A stretch of 64,000 nucleotides of DNA from the NCBI GenBank assembly GCA_037176725.1, contig JAZBRS010000020.1:53162001-53226000 (forward strand), written 5' to 3'. The notes under the pieces are model-generated. The model saw only the letters and a program-made list of their open reading frames with translations. It did not search any database and had not been told where the DNA came from. A program made the translations under genes and the position numbers. This DNA comes from Posidonia oceanica (lineage: Eukaryota > Streptophyta > Magnoliopsida > Alismatales > Posidoniaceae). Below, piece by piece: positions 35,066 to 47,095 of the stretch; position 1 is the first letter of the stretch, and each line of letters starts with the position of its first letter.

Positions 35066-36519
35066 TGGCACACAACAATCACTTTGCATGCATATCTATC
35101 ACCTTGCACATATCTGTCATCATGCATTGTCATTTACTGCAAGTACATATCATTTCTTGCATTCTGTAAAGCAAAAGCCCCAAAAGAATCAAGAAAATAA
35201 AAAAACAGCAAAATATTTTTCTCGCCTTTCTACTGGTTTTCCCTTTTACATTTTCTTAAACAAAAAATCATAAAAATACAAAACCAACGCAAAAACCAAA
35301 AACATGTTTGTCCCTTTCCCCTTCTAAAATATACAAAACCCATAAACAATTGTATAATCAGAAACCCAGCTTTGGACAAATAGCAACACCTAGAGGGTGT
35401 CAAGCAGCGACAGTCTTAGGCAGGTCTCACCCAAGCAGCGCCATCTCCTGCATGTGGCCACACAGTGAGACTGAGAGCAGAATAGAGCATCTCGCGGAGC
35501 TTAAAAACTCCCAAAGCAAGATCCACCTTATCCAGAGAGTCCACCAGACATGGAGAGGACCAAAGCAGAGCAGAGCATAGCTAGAGGTTGTCTACACATA
35601 GCAGAGGCTGAAGGTGTATGCTGATCAACTGAGCTCTCAACGCCTCATCCGGGACCGCTACCCCAAGAGGGTGAAGTCATGCATGTCCAAAAGAATAGAG
35701 ATCATGTGAGCAAAAAATATAATAACATGATATGCATGCTGAGCATAAAAGAAAAATGCAGAAAGAAGTTGAAGAAAGAAAGCGCTCATGAGAGGAGTGA
35801 CCCGGACGAGTGTTGAAGCCGCCTCAGCTTTCAACTTCAAGCACCACATTGGCAACTACACAGGATGTATTATCAGGAGGACCTGACCCCACCCTCCGAG
35901 CGTAGCAGCACGCTCCAATCCCCTATGTAGACAATTCTACTCCCTTAGTAGGCTAGATGCAACTCCAGTCACTCATGAGGGGAAAAGAAATATCATCTGT
36001 GAGCGTCAAAAGCGGTAGCAGGTCCCCGAGGAATTGAGACGGAGGCTATGAAGCTGCATCCAATGCTTCTGCTACCCTGCAACCAAAGGCTATACTCTAC
36101 AAAGCCAAGGCCTAATCCCGAACCAAGAGTGAGAAAGAGAGCCATCGATCACAACTCGGCATCGTGTTGCTCGAGGATCGAGATCTCCTAAGTCCAAAAC
36201 CGCAGAAGCACCCTCTTGGCAGCTGCTTTGAGTCCAAAGCCACCAAAACATGCATGCGGTAATATATCCTTATCTTCCCTGCTCCCTGTTTTCGAAAATC
36301 GGAGCCGAGGACGAGCACTTTTGCCTACCTCGCTCAGAGGCTCCGCGCTTCTTAAAATTTTGCCACCCACCACGTGGGTAGGTCCGTGATGACCGGCATG
36401 TCCTTCGTTTGTCACCTCGTGATGCTACAAAGCGTGCCCACGCTGAGACCATTGCACGCCTACCACGATAGGTTCCTGTCGTCTCTCTGCATTATTCTGC
36501 ATTCCTTGCATCCGGGGTG

Positions 36520-37190
36520 GCAGCCCTAACTGCTTGGCGATGGATCCGTCAACCTATCTATCCATCCATCCTTGCATTTCGGTGCCAAGGACGCTTTGGC
36601 TGTCCCCTAGTATCATCCCTGATACCAAAGGCATCTTTTCGCTGCCCTATGGTATCACCCCCTACATCTCATCGGGCTGATATCCCTAACTAGTTAGCGA
36701 TAGGTCCATTAACTTACCACCTTGCATTTGCATTATTCCATTGCATTCCACATCAGCATTGCACATCGCACGGTGATCCCATACATCCATTCCACTGCAT
36801 TCGGGCTGGTAGCCCTAACTACTCGGTTGACAAACCCGTTAGTTTCGTCTCCACCTTGCATTTTGATGCCAGGGGTGCTTCGGCTGTCCCCTGGTATCGT
36901 TCACCGATACCAGGGGCATCTTTGTTGTTGCCCCGTGGTATCCCATTTCCATCTGCATCGAGCTGACAATCCCCAACTATCGCGGGACGGTCTACAGACC
37001 TCTGCCGCACCTTCCGGTTTGGTGTCCCACCACTCTCCACCCTCATAGGGCTGATAGCCTCAACTTTCCGGTGATGAGTCCGTTAACTCCTCACGGGCTG
37101 ATAGCCCCAACTATTCGGTGATGAGTCCGTCAACTCCTCAACAGGCTGATAGCCCTAACTATCCGGCGATAGGTCTGTTAACTTATCACC
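36520..37190 (+). repeat. Hairpin modules of element B (second cluster)
   Basis: The stretch mixes CCCTAACT...GGCGATAGGTCC units with two GGTATCA modules. The one at 36888-36916 has 12-bp arms CCCCTGGTATCG around TTCAC; that near 36605-36635 is more decayed. Three GGCTGATAGCC(C)TAACT units follow to 37190. Confidence 0.75.
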
Positions 37191-37245
37191 CATTTTATCT
37201 TAGTTTAGTAGCATCTTGTTGCATGGCAATAGCATTTCATCATCA

Positions 37246-37690
37246 CGTGGACATCGCGCGTTTGGGATTCGAACCCTAGGTTCCCGTATTGCCTAAGGTA
37301 GCATCCTTGTCGCCCGCGTGCTTCTTTTTATAGCATTGCCGGCTTCGAGATGATACTCGCAGTAGTGTGCGGCCCAGGATCGTTTTCTAGGCTTCGCGTG
37401 CCCGGCGTTCCATTGTTTGTACACTGCATTTCGCAGCATTCGCATTGCATAGCATCATATAGCTTCTTTGTGTCCCTTGTAGGGTCAGTCCTAGTACTGC
37501 ATCTCATCATTACACGGCCATCGCGTGCTTAGGATTCGAACCCCAGGTTCACATATTGCCTAAGGTAGCATCCTCATCGCCCGCGTGCTTCTTTTTATAG
37601 CATTGCCAGCTTTGGGATGATACTCGCAGTAGTGCGCAGCCCAGGATCGTTTTCTCGATTTCGCGTGCCCGACGTTCCACTGTACACCCT
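37246..37690 (+). repeat. ~264-bp tandem duplication, element B
   Basis: GGATTCGAACCC...GCCTAAGGTAGCATCC...GCCCGCGTGCTTCTTTTTATAGCATTGCC...CAGTAGTG...CCCAGGATCGTTTTCT is present twice, with GGATTCGAACCC at 37265 and 37529. Neither copy encodes anything visible. Confidence 0.75.
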
Positions 37691-37819
37691 GCATCTCACT
37701 GCATAACATTGCACCCTTATTGCGCTGTTGCTCCTCTGTGGTCCTTACACCAACTTCCGCATTTCGCTTTCCCAGGCATTTCGTACCCGCCATTGCATGC
37801 ACATCCCTTGCTTTACTTT

Positions 37820-37960
37820 TAGCATCTTTACTTTCAGCACTTGCAGCACTTTACTTTCAGCACTTTCAGCACTTGCCTTTTAGCACTTGCAGCACTTTAC
37901 TTTCAGCACTTGCAGCACTTTACTTTCAGCACTAGCAGCACTTTATTTTCAGCTCTTACA
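37820..37960 (+). repeat. CAGCACTTTACTTTCAGCACTTG minisatellite
   Basis: About six imperfect ~23-base units made of CAGCACTTGCAG and CTTTACTTT repeat head to tail. Short frames across it are artefacts. Confidence 0.7.
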
Positions 37961-38848
37961 TTGCATTGCATTTCCACTTTTCCGCGTGCATGCACCATCC
38001 CGCTTTCCCCCAGAGGAGTACAGCGTAGTAAGCATTAGCGTAAGCATACCATTTGCATTAGCACAGCATTCTAGTGTTCACATTCATCAGCATTTGCATT
38101 CACCTTCCTACATCGCTTAGGACACCCTTTGCATTGCATTGCACTTCTTGCCTTTTCTACCTACTTGCTGCCTTGACCGTGGGCAAGCCTTTTCTCTTTC
38201 TCACAGCCTCGCGAGCTCCTACTCATTTCACTTGTCCCGAACGGACAAGGACCTTTGGCCCCTCCCGAACTAGCTACCAACCTTCTCGAGCAGCAAGTGC
38301 GTTAGTCCTTCCAGAGCCCCTGTTGTGCAAGCTTGGACGAGCAGCCAACTTGTCACGTTGCATCATCGCACTTTCTGCTTCTCCTTGCTTCAGCATGCAT
38401 CACACCACACTGCACCAGCATTCTGTGTTTGGTGGCTGCATTCGCAGCACTAGCACTCACAGCACTAGCAAGCACCCACAACAAGCATTAGCGCCCGCAG
38501 CATAGCCAGCACTCGTAGCACCATCACTAGCACTCACTGCATCAGCACAGCATTTCCTCATGCACAGCATCCGCACATGCACCAGCACAGCATCTCTTCA
38601 AGCATAGTATCAGTATGCGTAATTGCATATTGGTTCAACATCAACATTAACATCAGCAGCATATCAACACTGCATCAGCATTTGCACCTGCACTAACTTC
38701 TGCACTAACATCCGCATTAGCATGCATTGCATTGCATTGCATTGGCATCTTGCATCTGCATTCGCATTGTGGCATCGAGTCATGATTTCCGGTGTATCCA
38801 CTAGATAAGTGACTCACGCCTATAGCAACACTTCGCTTGACCTTGCTT

Positions 38849-38861
38849 AGGGAGGGGCATC
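38849..38861 (+). other. Polypurine tract, element B
   Basis: AGGGAGGGGCATC directly precedes the LTR start TGTAGACACTCC. Confidence 0.78.
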
Positions 38862-38922
38862 TGTAGACACTCCATTTTGACATGCTCAGTTGGTGGTTCT
38901 CTCTCCGGTGGCTCCCAAAAAA

Positions 38923-39115
38923 CCCTAGATAAACTCTAGGTCCGCACTCCTAAAAACCCTAGATAAACTCTAGGTTTGCACTCTTAAAATCCCTAGATAA
39001 ACTCTAGGTCTGCACTCCCAAAACCCTAGATAAACTCTAGGTTTGCACTCTTGAAAACCCTAGATAAACTCTAGGTTTGCACTCCCAAAAACCCTAGAAA
39101 AACTCTAGGTAAAGT
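38923..39115 (+). repeat. CCTAGATAAACTCTAGG minisatellite in U3 of element B
   Basis: Six units of about 33-35 bases carry the palindrome CCTAGATAAACTCTAGG, with 6-bp arms, followed by TTTGCACTCC. It lies just inside the LTR start. The equivalent part of the 5' LTR is outside the window. Confidence 0.8.
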
Positions 39116-41409
39116 CCTCCTAAAATCCTAGAAATTTCTAGGTTAGCATCTCTTGAAACCAAGGTCAGAAATTAAACCCTAGGTTAGCACAGGACACTCC
39201 CATGCAAACCCAAACCCAAGCCATTATCCTTTTCTCTCTCTTGATTATCCTTTTCTCTCTCCTCTTTATCCTCTCTCTCTTTCTCCTTCTTTTCTTACTC
39301 CCTGGTGGGCCCAACCCACTCTTGCTCCTCCTCACTTCTTCCTCTTCCTTCCTGCTATTTTATTTCTATTTTTATTCTATTTTATACCATTTTATTTGAT
39401 TTTAATTTCCTCTTCCCATTTCTTTCCCCCTTTCTTCTTTCTTTCTTCCTTTCCTATCTTTCCATTTCTTTTTTCTCCCATTTTATTCCTTGCCTAACAC
39501 CAAAGCCCATTTCCTCATTTCTTCCCCTTCCTTCCTTTTATTTTATTCCATCTTATTTGATTTTTAATTTTCTTTTCCCTTTCTCCTTCCTTTCTCTTTT
39601 CCTTTCTTTCCTTTTTCTTCCACCTTTCTTCAAGCCCAGCCCACTTCTTTTTCCTTTCTTTTCTTTTTCTTTTTTTTCTTCAGCCCTTCCTCCGGCCCAG
39701 CCCTTCCTCTTTCTCCCTTTTTCTTTTTCCTCAGCCCGCACCCAAAGCCCACGACCTTCCTCCTTCTTCTTCTTCTTCTTCTCCTATTTGGCAGTAGAAT
39801 CTTCCTCCTCCCGTGCGTTTTCCTCCTTTTTCAAACGCACGCCACCACCTGCACTCACAAGCCCCCTCCTGCAGCACACTCCTCCTCCAGCGTCCACTCC
39901 ACCTTTCGGCGATGGCAGCCTCACGAGCTCACCTGCTCGCCGGCCTCCTCAGTGGCTACCAACACCCTTGCCACCTGCCAATTGCCCTGCCCAAGCCTTC
40001 TGCACACCATGCTCCAATCAAGTGCACCCAGTAGACCAAAACCATTCCCACCTTCCTCCTTCGTGGGTCGGCAAGCACAATCAGAGGAGAGAGCAAGAGA
40101 GAACCCAAAAAAAATCCTCCATTTTTTCCCACCTGCAACTCCTAGAGCTTCCAGACCTTGCACACACACGCACACCCATTCCTAGCACCCCAAACTACTC
40201 CACAGCACTCACCACACTTCCACCTTCTCGGCCCGACCTTCAGCTCTCCACCACATGCCCCACAGAGCACCTCCTCCTCCACAAACACTTGCCCACCACT
40301 TCTACCCAGAAACCACCCAAACCTCCAACTCAGCACCCAGCACAAACTAGCACTTCCAGACCTCTCCATCACCCTCACTAGACCTCCACCAACTCAGAGC
40401 ATCGTCCACAAGCATCTAGAGGGCCACAGAATACCTGATCGAGCTCAGCAGCTCACCCTACAACCCAAAATCCCAGTTTCTATCCGGTGGCGGCTAACTC
40501 ACTTCTGGACAGCCTCGAGGCACCCTCTCGACCCTAGGAGCGTCCTCCGATCACCACGTGCCTCCGTCAACGCCCACAGCACTGCAGTGAGCTCCGTCAG
40601 ACAGCAGCACCCAAGTTGATGTTGCCAGCACGCGTCGGCCTTCATCATAGGTCAGTAGCATCGTATTTAAGTTCATTGCATGCCTATGGTCCTATCTAGA
40701 TAGTTAAATCTAGGTTTAGATGCTTGTAGCTCTAGGTCGTTGCCGCCCCGGAGTCGTCTTCCCCGACGAGCTCCATCAGCCTGCGTCGCAGAAGCACTCC
40801 GGATCTACTCCAGACCCGCGCGATGCCTGTAGCAACCCCATGCACCTCCTCCGCCTCTGCAACTGCCGAAGACCTCTGTCGAGGTCGATCTAGCGCTCCA
40901 GAGCAGCCCCGACTGCCGGACCTTCCCCGAAGCTTCGCCCGACCTCCAGGATGCTGGATCAGCGCTGCCTGGCTTCCTCTGCAGCCTCCAGCACCTGTCC
41001 CGACCTCTGCCATCTCTGCAAGTCAGCGCCAAGTCGTTCGGACGTCTCTACCACCGCAGCACCTCCGCGACGCCTTCGCTACGTCCGCCTGAGCTCTGGG
41101 ATGCTTCCCAAACTCTGCCACAGTAGCTCCAGAGCTTCCAGAAGCCAAACCACCTCTGGCTTCACTTGCAGAAGATTACCGCGCCGTCAAGACGCTCCGG
41201 GCACCGCCACTCGCTGCCGAAGCCTCCGGCGCACTCCCTCGGACCTGCTCCAGCCTCCTGGACCCTCAACCGCAGCCGCCAACCGCCGGATCGCCGCCAA
41301 CACCTTCGTCTTCCCCGGCATGGCTTGCTGAAGCCTGTGGTTTCCTATAGAACTGTGCATGCATAATGTTTTGATTTTATTTTTGATTGATGCATTGAAA
41401 TTATTTGCT

Positions 41410-42660
41410 GCGGTTTATTTTAATTGCATTTGGGTCTAGCTATGGTTTAGATTTTATTTAATTCTGATTTAAATCTTATTGCATTGAAGTCTGGTCCAGC
41501 ATTTATCTTTATTTGTATGCAGGTCCTTCATACATGTTTTAAAAATGCATCTGAATGTTAATTTATGCATGCATTGTATTTAGGTCCCCGAGTTTGTTTA
41601 AATTGCATTTCAGTCCACTGTTGATTGGAAAATCATTTAATGTGCATTTAAATCTTATTGCATTGCATTTAAATCTCCTGTTTTATTTTAATTGCAAGTG
41701 AGTCCATCTGCAGTTCATGCATTTCATTTAAATTAGCATTTTACCATACTACATTGCATAAAAAACCCTAAAAATGTTTTATTTGCATGTAAGTCCTCTG
41801 CATGGTTTGAAAATCATTTAATTTTGATTTAAAACCATATTACATTGTATTAAAATACAGCATGTTTGCATATTTGCATGTCAGTCCATCTGCACAGTTT
41901 GAAAATCATTTAAATGTGTTTTAAAAATCATATTGCATTGAAATAAAATGCCATATGTTTCCAGATTTGCTTTTCCGTCCTTGTATCAATTGGTTTTCAT
42001 TTAAACCATGCATTTAAACTATATTGCATTGCTAAAAAACCCAAAAAGATAGTTTAATTGCATTTCGGTCCTCAGAGCATGCATTAATCTCATTTAAATG
42101 CCATGTTTACCTTATTGCATTGCATCATAAAACCTGAAAAATACTCTATTTGCATTTAGGTCCTCCTGTTGTGAAGCAGTAGCCTTTTTGAACTTGTTTG
42201 CATTGCATAAAACCCTTGCAACTTATTTTATTTGCACATAAGTCCAAGCACAGCATGCATGTCTTCTGTCTTTTTGCATCTTTTCATTTCAGTTGCATCT
42301 AGAGCTTTTTAATAATTGCACTTAAGTCCTTGCATCAATTGATTTCATTTAAATGGCATTTTTAACTATATTGCATTGCATTAAAGCCCTCTGATTTTTC
42401 GAAATTGCATGTCAGTCCTTGCTTTTAGTTTTTGCATGCTTGTTTGCTTTCCATGCATTGCACTTAAGTCCCACATGTTTTTAAAATTGCATTTAGGTCC
42501 TTTCTTGCATTTTTGCATGCATATCTTGCTGTTAGCATTGCATTCAGCCCATACATCATTGCATCAGCAATCTTGCATGCATTAGCCTAGCTTTGCACAC
42601 CCCTAGGAGCATTTTGCACATAGGCCCTTGTAGTTTCCCAAACTGCACTTAGGTCCTTGC
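41410..42660 (+). repeat. Degenerate ~90-bp array, B 3' LTR
   Basis: This is the second copy of the array at 1620-2860, with the same ATTGCATTTAGGTCC-like phrases and CATTTAAAT spacers. Confidence 0.72.
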
Positions 42661-43245
42661 ATTGCATTTTTGCATGCATAGCATCCCCGTAGCATTGCAC
42701 ATGGTCCCGTGCACCCATTTGGGCATTGCGGGCCTTTTAGCATGTAAGCCACCCACGCATTGCGCGCATTTACGGGCTAGTTGCACTTAGACCCCTGCTT
42801 ATCCCATCTGAAGCACTGCATAGCATTCATTACACTAGTATTTGCATCGTTTTGTGTGCATGCATCCGTTTTGTGTTGCATTTGCATCGTTTTGCGTGCA
42901 TGCATCCATTTTGCATTGCATTTGCATCGTTTTGCGTGCATGCGTCTATTTTGCATCGCATTTGCATCGTTTTGCGTGCCCGCCTTGTTTTCTCTTGCAT
43001 TCTACATCGTTTTGCATGCTGCTTTGTTTTATTTGCATATTACTTGTATTTTTGCATCGTTTAGCGAGCCCGCGTTGTTTTCTCTTGCATTCTGCATCAT
43101 TTTGCGTGCCGCTTTGTTTCATTTGCATATCGCTTGTATTTTTGCATCATTTTGCGTGCCCGTCTTGGTTTTCCCTTGCATGTCGCTTGCATTGCATTGC
43201 TTTCGCCGCAGTTTTGTTTTATCGCCTGCATTTGCATTAAGGCAA

Positions 43246-43560
43246 TGATGCTTACTACCTAGGAGTTCTCACGGACCAGGGTTCGCCCAGTTCGGAACAC
43301 TAGTAGCGTTGCCGAGCACATAGCTTGCACGTTTAATTCCCTGCACACATCTTAGCACTTAGAGCATGCATTCAGACATTCATTGCATTTAGGCATTAGG
43401 CAAGCATTTTCCAGCATTTGCGAGCGAGATTGCCTTAGAAAGACCGATTCCCGGACGTATCGGGGTGCCTAACACCTTCCTCGTGTGTAACAGGAGTCCT
43501 TGCTCTTTCTCTTGGCCCGCAATGACCATTCCTTCATCCTAGGCACGAGTCATAGCATAG
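43246..43560 (+). other. Conserved LTR blocks 1 and 2, B 3' LTR
   Basis: Block 1 (GATGCTTACTACCTAGGAG ... TTCGGAACACTAG) and block 2 (CGGGGTGCCTAACACCTTCC) match the other LTRs. A run of ATAGC repeats follows at 43550-43575. Confidence 0.65.
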
Positions 43561-43842
43561 CATAGCATAGCATTGCATTGCATTGCATTGCATCTCTTTG
43601 CACCCTCTTTGCATCCGGTTTTGCATGTCTTTTCATGCATTACCCTCGATTTTCCTTGTCTCCCAACCTAATAGACATGGTGGCGACTCTGATTTGTCTT
43701 ATCATTTCTTTTTCTTCTTTCTGCCAGCGTTTCCGAGTCTAGTTTTCTTCCTCGGATTCAGTCGCATATAGTGACCCTAATGTCGATCTATGCACGAGAT
43801 CTTTGGCATCGTACATGGATTTGATATTTTAGGATTACTACA

Positions 43843-45341
43843 GTGACTGACTGGATGGCAAGCAGAGCCCCAGTAGATGGCTGTGCGCCTCAAATCACAA
43901 TCTCGATAGATTCCTCGTCAGAGGGTCTATCGCGAACTTGTGCGGTAAGGGCACGCCAACGGCCTACGTACTCCCCGAATGGCTCATTGTTCCTCTGCTT
44001 AAGGGCGACAAGGTCCTCGCGCTTAGGGACCAAGTCGAGGTTGAAGGAGTACTGCTCCAGGAACGCCCTGCCAAGGTCGTTCCAAGTCCTGATGGTGGTC
44101 ATATCAAGTGATGTAAACCACTTGAGGGCCGGGCCAGTAAGACTTTTCTGAAATAGGTAGATTAACAACATGTCATTAGCCTGAAGCTGAGCCAAGTCTT
44201 CGCAATACGCCTTCATATGGGTGATGGGGCAACCCCTACCATTGTACTTTTCAAAGTCCAGGATTTTGAACTTCGATGGGAGTACCGCCTTTGGAAAGCA
44301 ACAAAGGTCCCGAAACTGGTAGGAGTGGAGGTCCGTGCCCTGCACTTGATGAAGTGCTTTCTCCAAAACGGCGGACCTATCGTCGTTGGACTCTGGAGTT
44401 GCTGCCGGAGGTGATGGGGCAGTGGGGACCACATACGCCGAAGGGATCGCACCAAGGTGCTCCTCCAGATCCACCATCTTGTCGCCTGGAGGCGTGACGT
44501 GATGGTCGGCGTATCCATGCGTGGGTGTAGTGTGTGCAGTGGGTGGTACTACGCTTGCTGGGGAAGGAACATATTGATGCACAGGGTAGGGGTAGGCAGA
44601 ATGTTGTGCGGTGAGTGGTGATGGGTGTTGGAGCAATAGTTGCTATGCTGGCACAGTGCCGTGCAGCGGGCTAGAGGGGTACTGTGCTCCAACCAGCCCG
44701 AGGGGCTGGACACCAGGTGGCGGAGTGATATGCTGTGCGGTGAGTGGTGTGAATGTAGGAGGCGGAGGATGCACCCCCATCATCGAAGTAGTGAGTAGCT
44801 GACGCGACGGCTGGGGTGGTGGTGCGGTGGGGTAAGCCTGGAATGCAGGAGTAGGGTGCTGGGGAATCTCAAGAGCAGGGGGAGTCAAAGAGGGGCGAAC
44901 TGATAGAGCCATGCCTTGGAAGGCCTGGGCAATCTCCATCAGATGCCAATACCGCACCTCAGGAGGCCCATTAGTGGGAATGCTGATATGCAGTGATGGT
45001 GGGGTGCTAGTTCCAAAAGGTGGGGACACAGACTGTCAAGAAAGCAAGGATCCTACAGTAGTGGTCGTCGCAGTAGAGGATGTGTGATAAATAATATAGC
45101 CCTGGGGGTCGGTGGCAGTCGGCACAGTCTCTGGAAAGCGAGTGGTAGTCATCAAGATGGACTCGGTGACTAGATCTAGAGGGGCGTGGGTTTGCCAAAG
45201 CCTCGTAGAAAGTAGGGTTGTGCCATACACCAAAGGGTGGAATCCTGGCGTAGAGGGGGCCAAAGTGAGAGTCGGAGGGACCGAAACGGAAATACCCTCC
45301 AAGGCAACAGAAAACTGGGGCTCACTGGCGTGCTGAGCCAT
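43843..45341 (-). pseudogene. gag: gag of element D, truncated by insertion of B
   Basis: ATG at 45341 opens MAQHASEP. One frame runs to the break with a TGA near 45034, TAG near 44642 (CAG in A) and TGA near 43889. A proline-rich N-terminal half precedes the gag domain (LKWFTSLDM, WNDLGRAFLEQY, FGEYVGRWRALT, VIxGAQPSTGALL). Compared with A, the protein ends about five residues after GALLAIQ, so the zinc knuckle is lost. Of the three gag copies this and A's are the closest. Confidence 0.83.
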
Positions 45342-46477
45342 CACTAACCGTGAGCGGGTGAGAACGGGGCTGCGACGAGGGAGAAGAGGACGACACCTAC
45401 GGGGAGCTATCGTCACGAAGGCGAGTAGCTCGGAAGAGGAGGGTCGAGAACAGACGTCACAACAGGGTGTTAGTGAAAGGAAGTACCCAAGCTCTGGCTA
45501 GGGAACTCGCTCACTGACCTGTGTGAGAAACAAGGCAAACATGTGTTAAAATCTGAAAGAAAATGCAAATGTTTTAATTATGGCATGAATGCACTCATGC
45601 AAATGTATGCTCTCTAACATGCTCTCTCTCACCAATCTAATGTGTCCTAGTAGATTGTCTACTTCGGACTCCCACAAGTGTACGGGTCACTGACTCAGAT
45701 AGAAAGTAAAGGCTCCCGTCTAAACCCTGGCCAAAAGCTCAGGTAATAACGGGTGGTGCGTTAGTGGTCTTGACCATGTCAAAGCATGGACTGTACCCTC
45801 TACTAGCACCGACACGATCCCTGACAAGGGGGGACAGACCGTCCAACTCGCTCTATGCCAAAGCAACTGAACAGGAGACCGAGACTGTTCTTCTCAGATT
45901 ATTAGGTGGACTCAGAGATGAGAAGATGCATGCCCTATATGATGATTCATGCAAAATGACTAAAGGCTTTTATCTTGCATGTTTTATTAACTCAAAGGGG
46001 ATGAATGTGTGTTTGCGTCTCTAGTTGCTCCTAGATTTGATTTTTACTTGCCATTTTTAGTTAACCATGGGGGAAAACAATCAATCTCTCATTGTCCTTG
46101 GGCTTAATGCAAAAAGGGGAAGGAAATCACCAAAACATGGCAAGCAAGCAACACACATCATTACAAAAGGCATGCTCATGTTATGTGCTAGTGTCGTGTC
46201 ACATGATTAGTGAAAAGAAAGATGAACAACACATCAAAAGGCATATACAAGCATGGCATGTGTAGCAGTGAAGTGGCATAGCATATTTGTGTAAAATGAA
46301 GCAATTACCACTCAAAAGGCATGTATAATGCATAAACAAAACAAATAAAGGCAATGTAAGCAGTAAAGCATATAAACAGGCATAAAGCAAGCAATAAAGC
46401 AAGGAAACAAGCAATAGGCAAGAAAAATGCGAAATCCAAGTAAGCGAGAATGCCAAAATGAAAGCTGGAGTCTAGTA
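45342..46477 (-). other. Untranslated leader of element D
   Basis: On the minus strand the 45990-45620 stretch repeats the conserved leader block (GTCTGTCCCCCCTTGTCAGG, GGTGCTAGTAGAGGGTAC). TTTCTCACACAG|GTCAG just upstream of gag (about 45515-45530) matches the splice-acceptor position of A and B. No gene is seen. Confidence 0.55.
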
Positions 46478-46495
46478 TCCCTAGTGAAGTTGCCA
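46478..46495 (-). other. Primer-binding site, element D (decayed)
   Basis: On the minus strand TGGCAACTTCACTAGGGA follows ...CTATA and one base. It aligns with A's PBS with several changes, mainly G-to-A and C-to-T. Confidence 0.65.
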
Positions 46496-46689
46496 CTATA
46501 GCTATCCCGTCTCGAAAATCCCCGGACCGGCGAGGGGCCCGAGAGAGAGAGGTCACTATAAGTGCGACGTGAAGAGAGAAAACAAAGATAAAGCAAATAC
46601 AGAGTCGCCACCTAGTCTATTAAGTCGGGAGACGAGGAAAACCGAGGAAATACATGAAAACATGCAAATGGATGCAATGCTATGCAAAA

Positions 46690-47095
46690 TGAATGGCTCC
46701 CGCCAAGGACAAGGGCAAGATGGTCAATGCGGGCCAGAGAAAGGGTAAGAACTCCTGTTATACGCAGGGAAGGTGTTAGGCACCCCCGACACACCTGGAA
46801 TCGGTCTTTCTAGGCTAAACTCGCTTGCATGTGTAGGATATCGATGATGCTTGCCTTAAATGCATGCCCGAGGGGCGAAGAATGCTATGCCATGCTATGA
46901 ATGCTAAAATGCATGCCTAAATGTCTAAATGTCATGTATGCTGTGATTACATGCCCAAGTGTATACTCTAAGTGCTGAAATGCGTGATAAAAAAGTAAAC
47001 GTGTAGCCTATGTGCTCAACTGCGCTACTAGTGTTCCGAACGGGGCGAGCCCTGGTTCGTAAGAACTCCAGACAGTAAACATCACTGCCCTAATG
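46690..47095 (-). other. Conserved LTR blocks 1 and 2, element D LTR
   Basis: On the plus strand GGAAGGTGTTAGGCACCCCC and TTCCGAACGGGGCGAGCCC are the reverse complements of the two block cores. AAAACCGAGGAAA lies beyond, as in the other LTRs. Confidence 0.65.

Larger units (their letters stand above)
34700..38848 (+). other. Non-coding 3' region of element B
   Basis: Four kilobases without a credible gene lie where A has pol and ORF3. CTGATAG|GTAAGT at ~34705-34716 resembles a splice donor. Hairpin modules (34880-35065, 36520-37190), a tandem duplication (37246-37680) and a CAGCACTT minisatellite (37820-37960) are listed separately. The 35380-36480 stretch is unrecognised. The last part (38771-38848) is conserved with A and E. 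Confidence 0.6.
1..43842 (+). mobile_element. Element B: gag-only Tat-type LTR retrotransposon, interrupted by element A
   Basis: The outer element comprises a 5' LTR running in from the left edge, the insertion of A (~3946-30875), the last 88 bases of the 5' LTR, a PBS, leader, gag, a long non-coding 3' region, a PPT and a 3' LTR ending at 43842. The two LTR copies match along their length; the first 60 bases of the window differ from 39856-39915 at 3 positions. No protease, RT, RNase H or integrase is found between 34700 and 38862, so B is non-autonomous and resembles the TR-GAG class (terminal repeats plus gag only). It lies in the gag of element D. The left end is outside the window. Confidence 0.85.
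38862..43842 (+). repeat. 3' LTR of element B (LTR type 1)
   Basis: It starts TGTAGACACTCCATTTTGAC and ends GGATTACTACA, 4981 bases. In order it holds a CCCTAGA...TCTAGG minisatellite, a pyrimidine-rich part (39220-39780), a GC-rich coding-like part (39830-41330) with GTCAGT donor at ~40650, the ~90-bp array (41410-42660), the TTTTGCAT minisatellite (42840-43160), conserved blocks (43246-43560) and a PBS-core copy (43681-43690). Frames such as 39305-40381 are low-complexity. The following base belongs to the antisense gag of element D. Confidence 0.88.

Noticed and set aside
37255..37300. A tRNA gene on the minus strand
   Set aside because: A B-box-like GGTTCGAATCC is present, but I find no A box, acceptor stem or anticodon arm.
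38923..39115. Telomere-type repeats (AACCCTA)
   Set aside because: ACCCTAG occurs, but the unit is a 33-35-base minisatellite with a palindrome, not a 7-base telomere repeat.
44217..44802. Plus-strand frames over element D
   Set aside because: They are shadows of the minus-strand gag.
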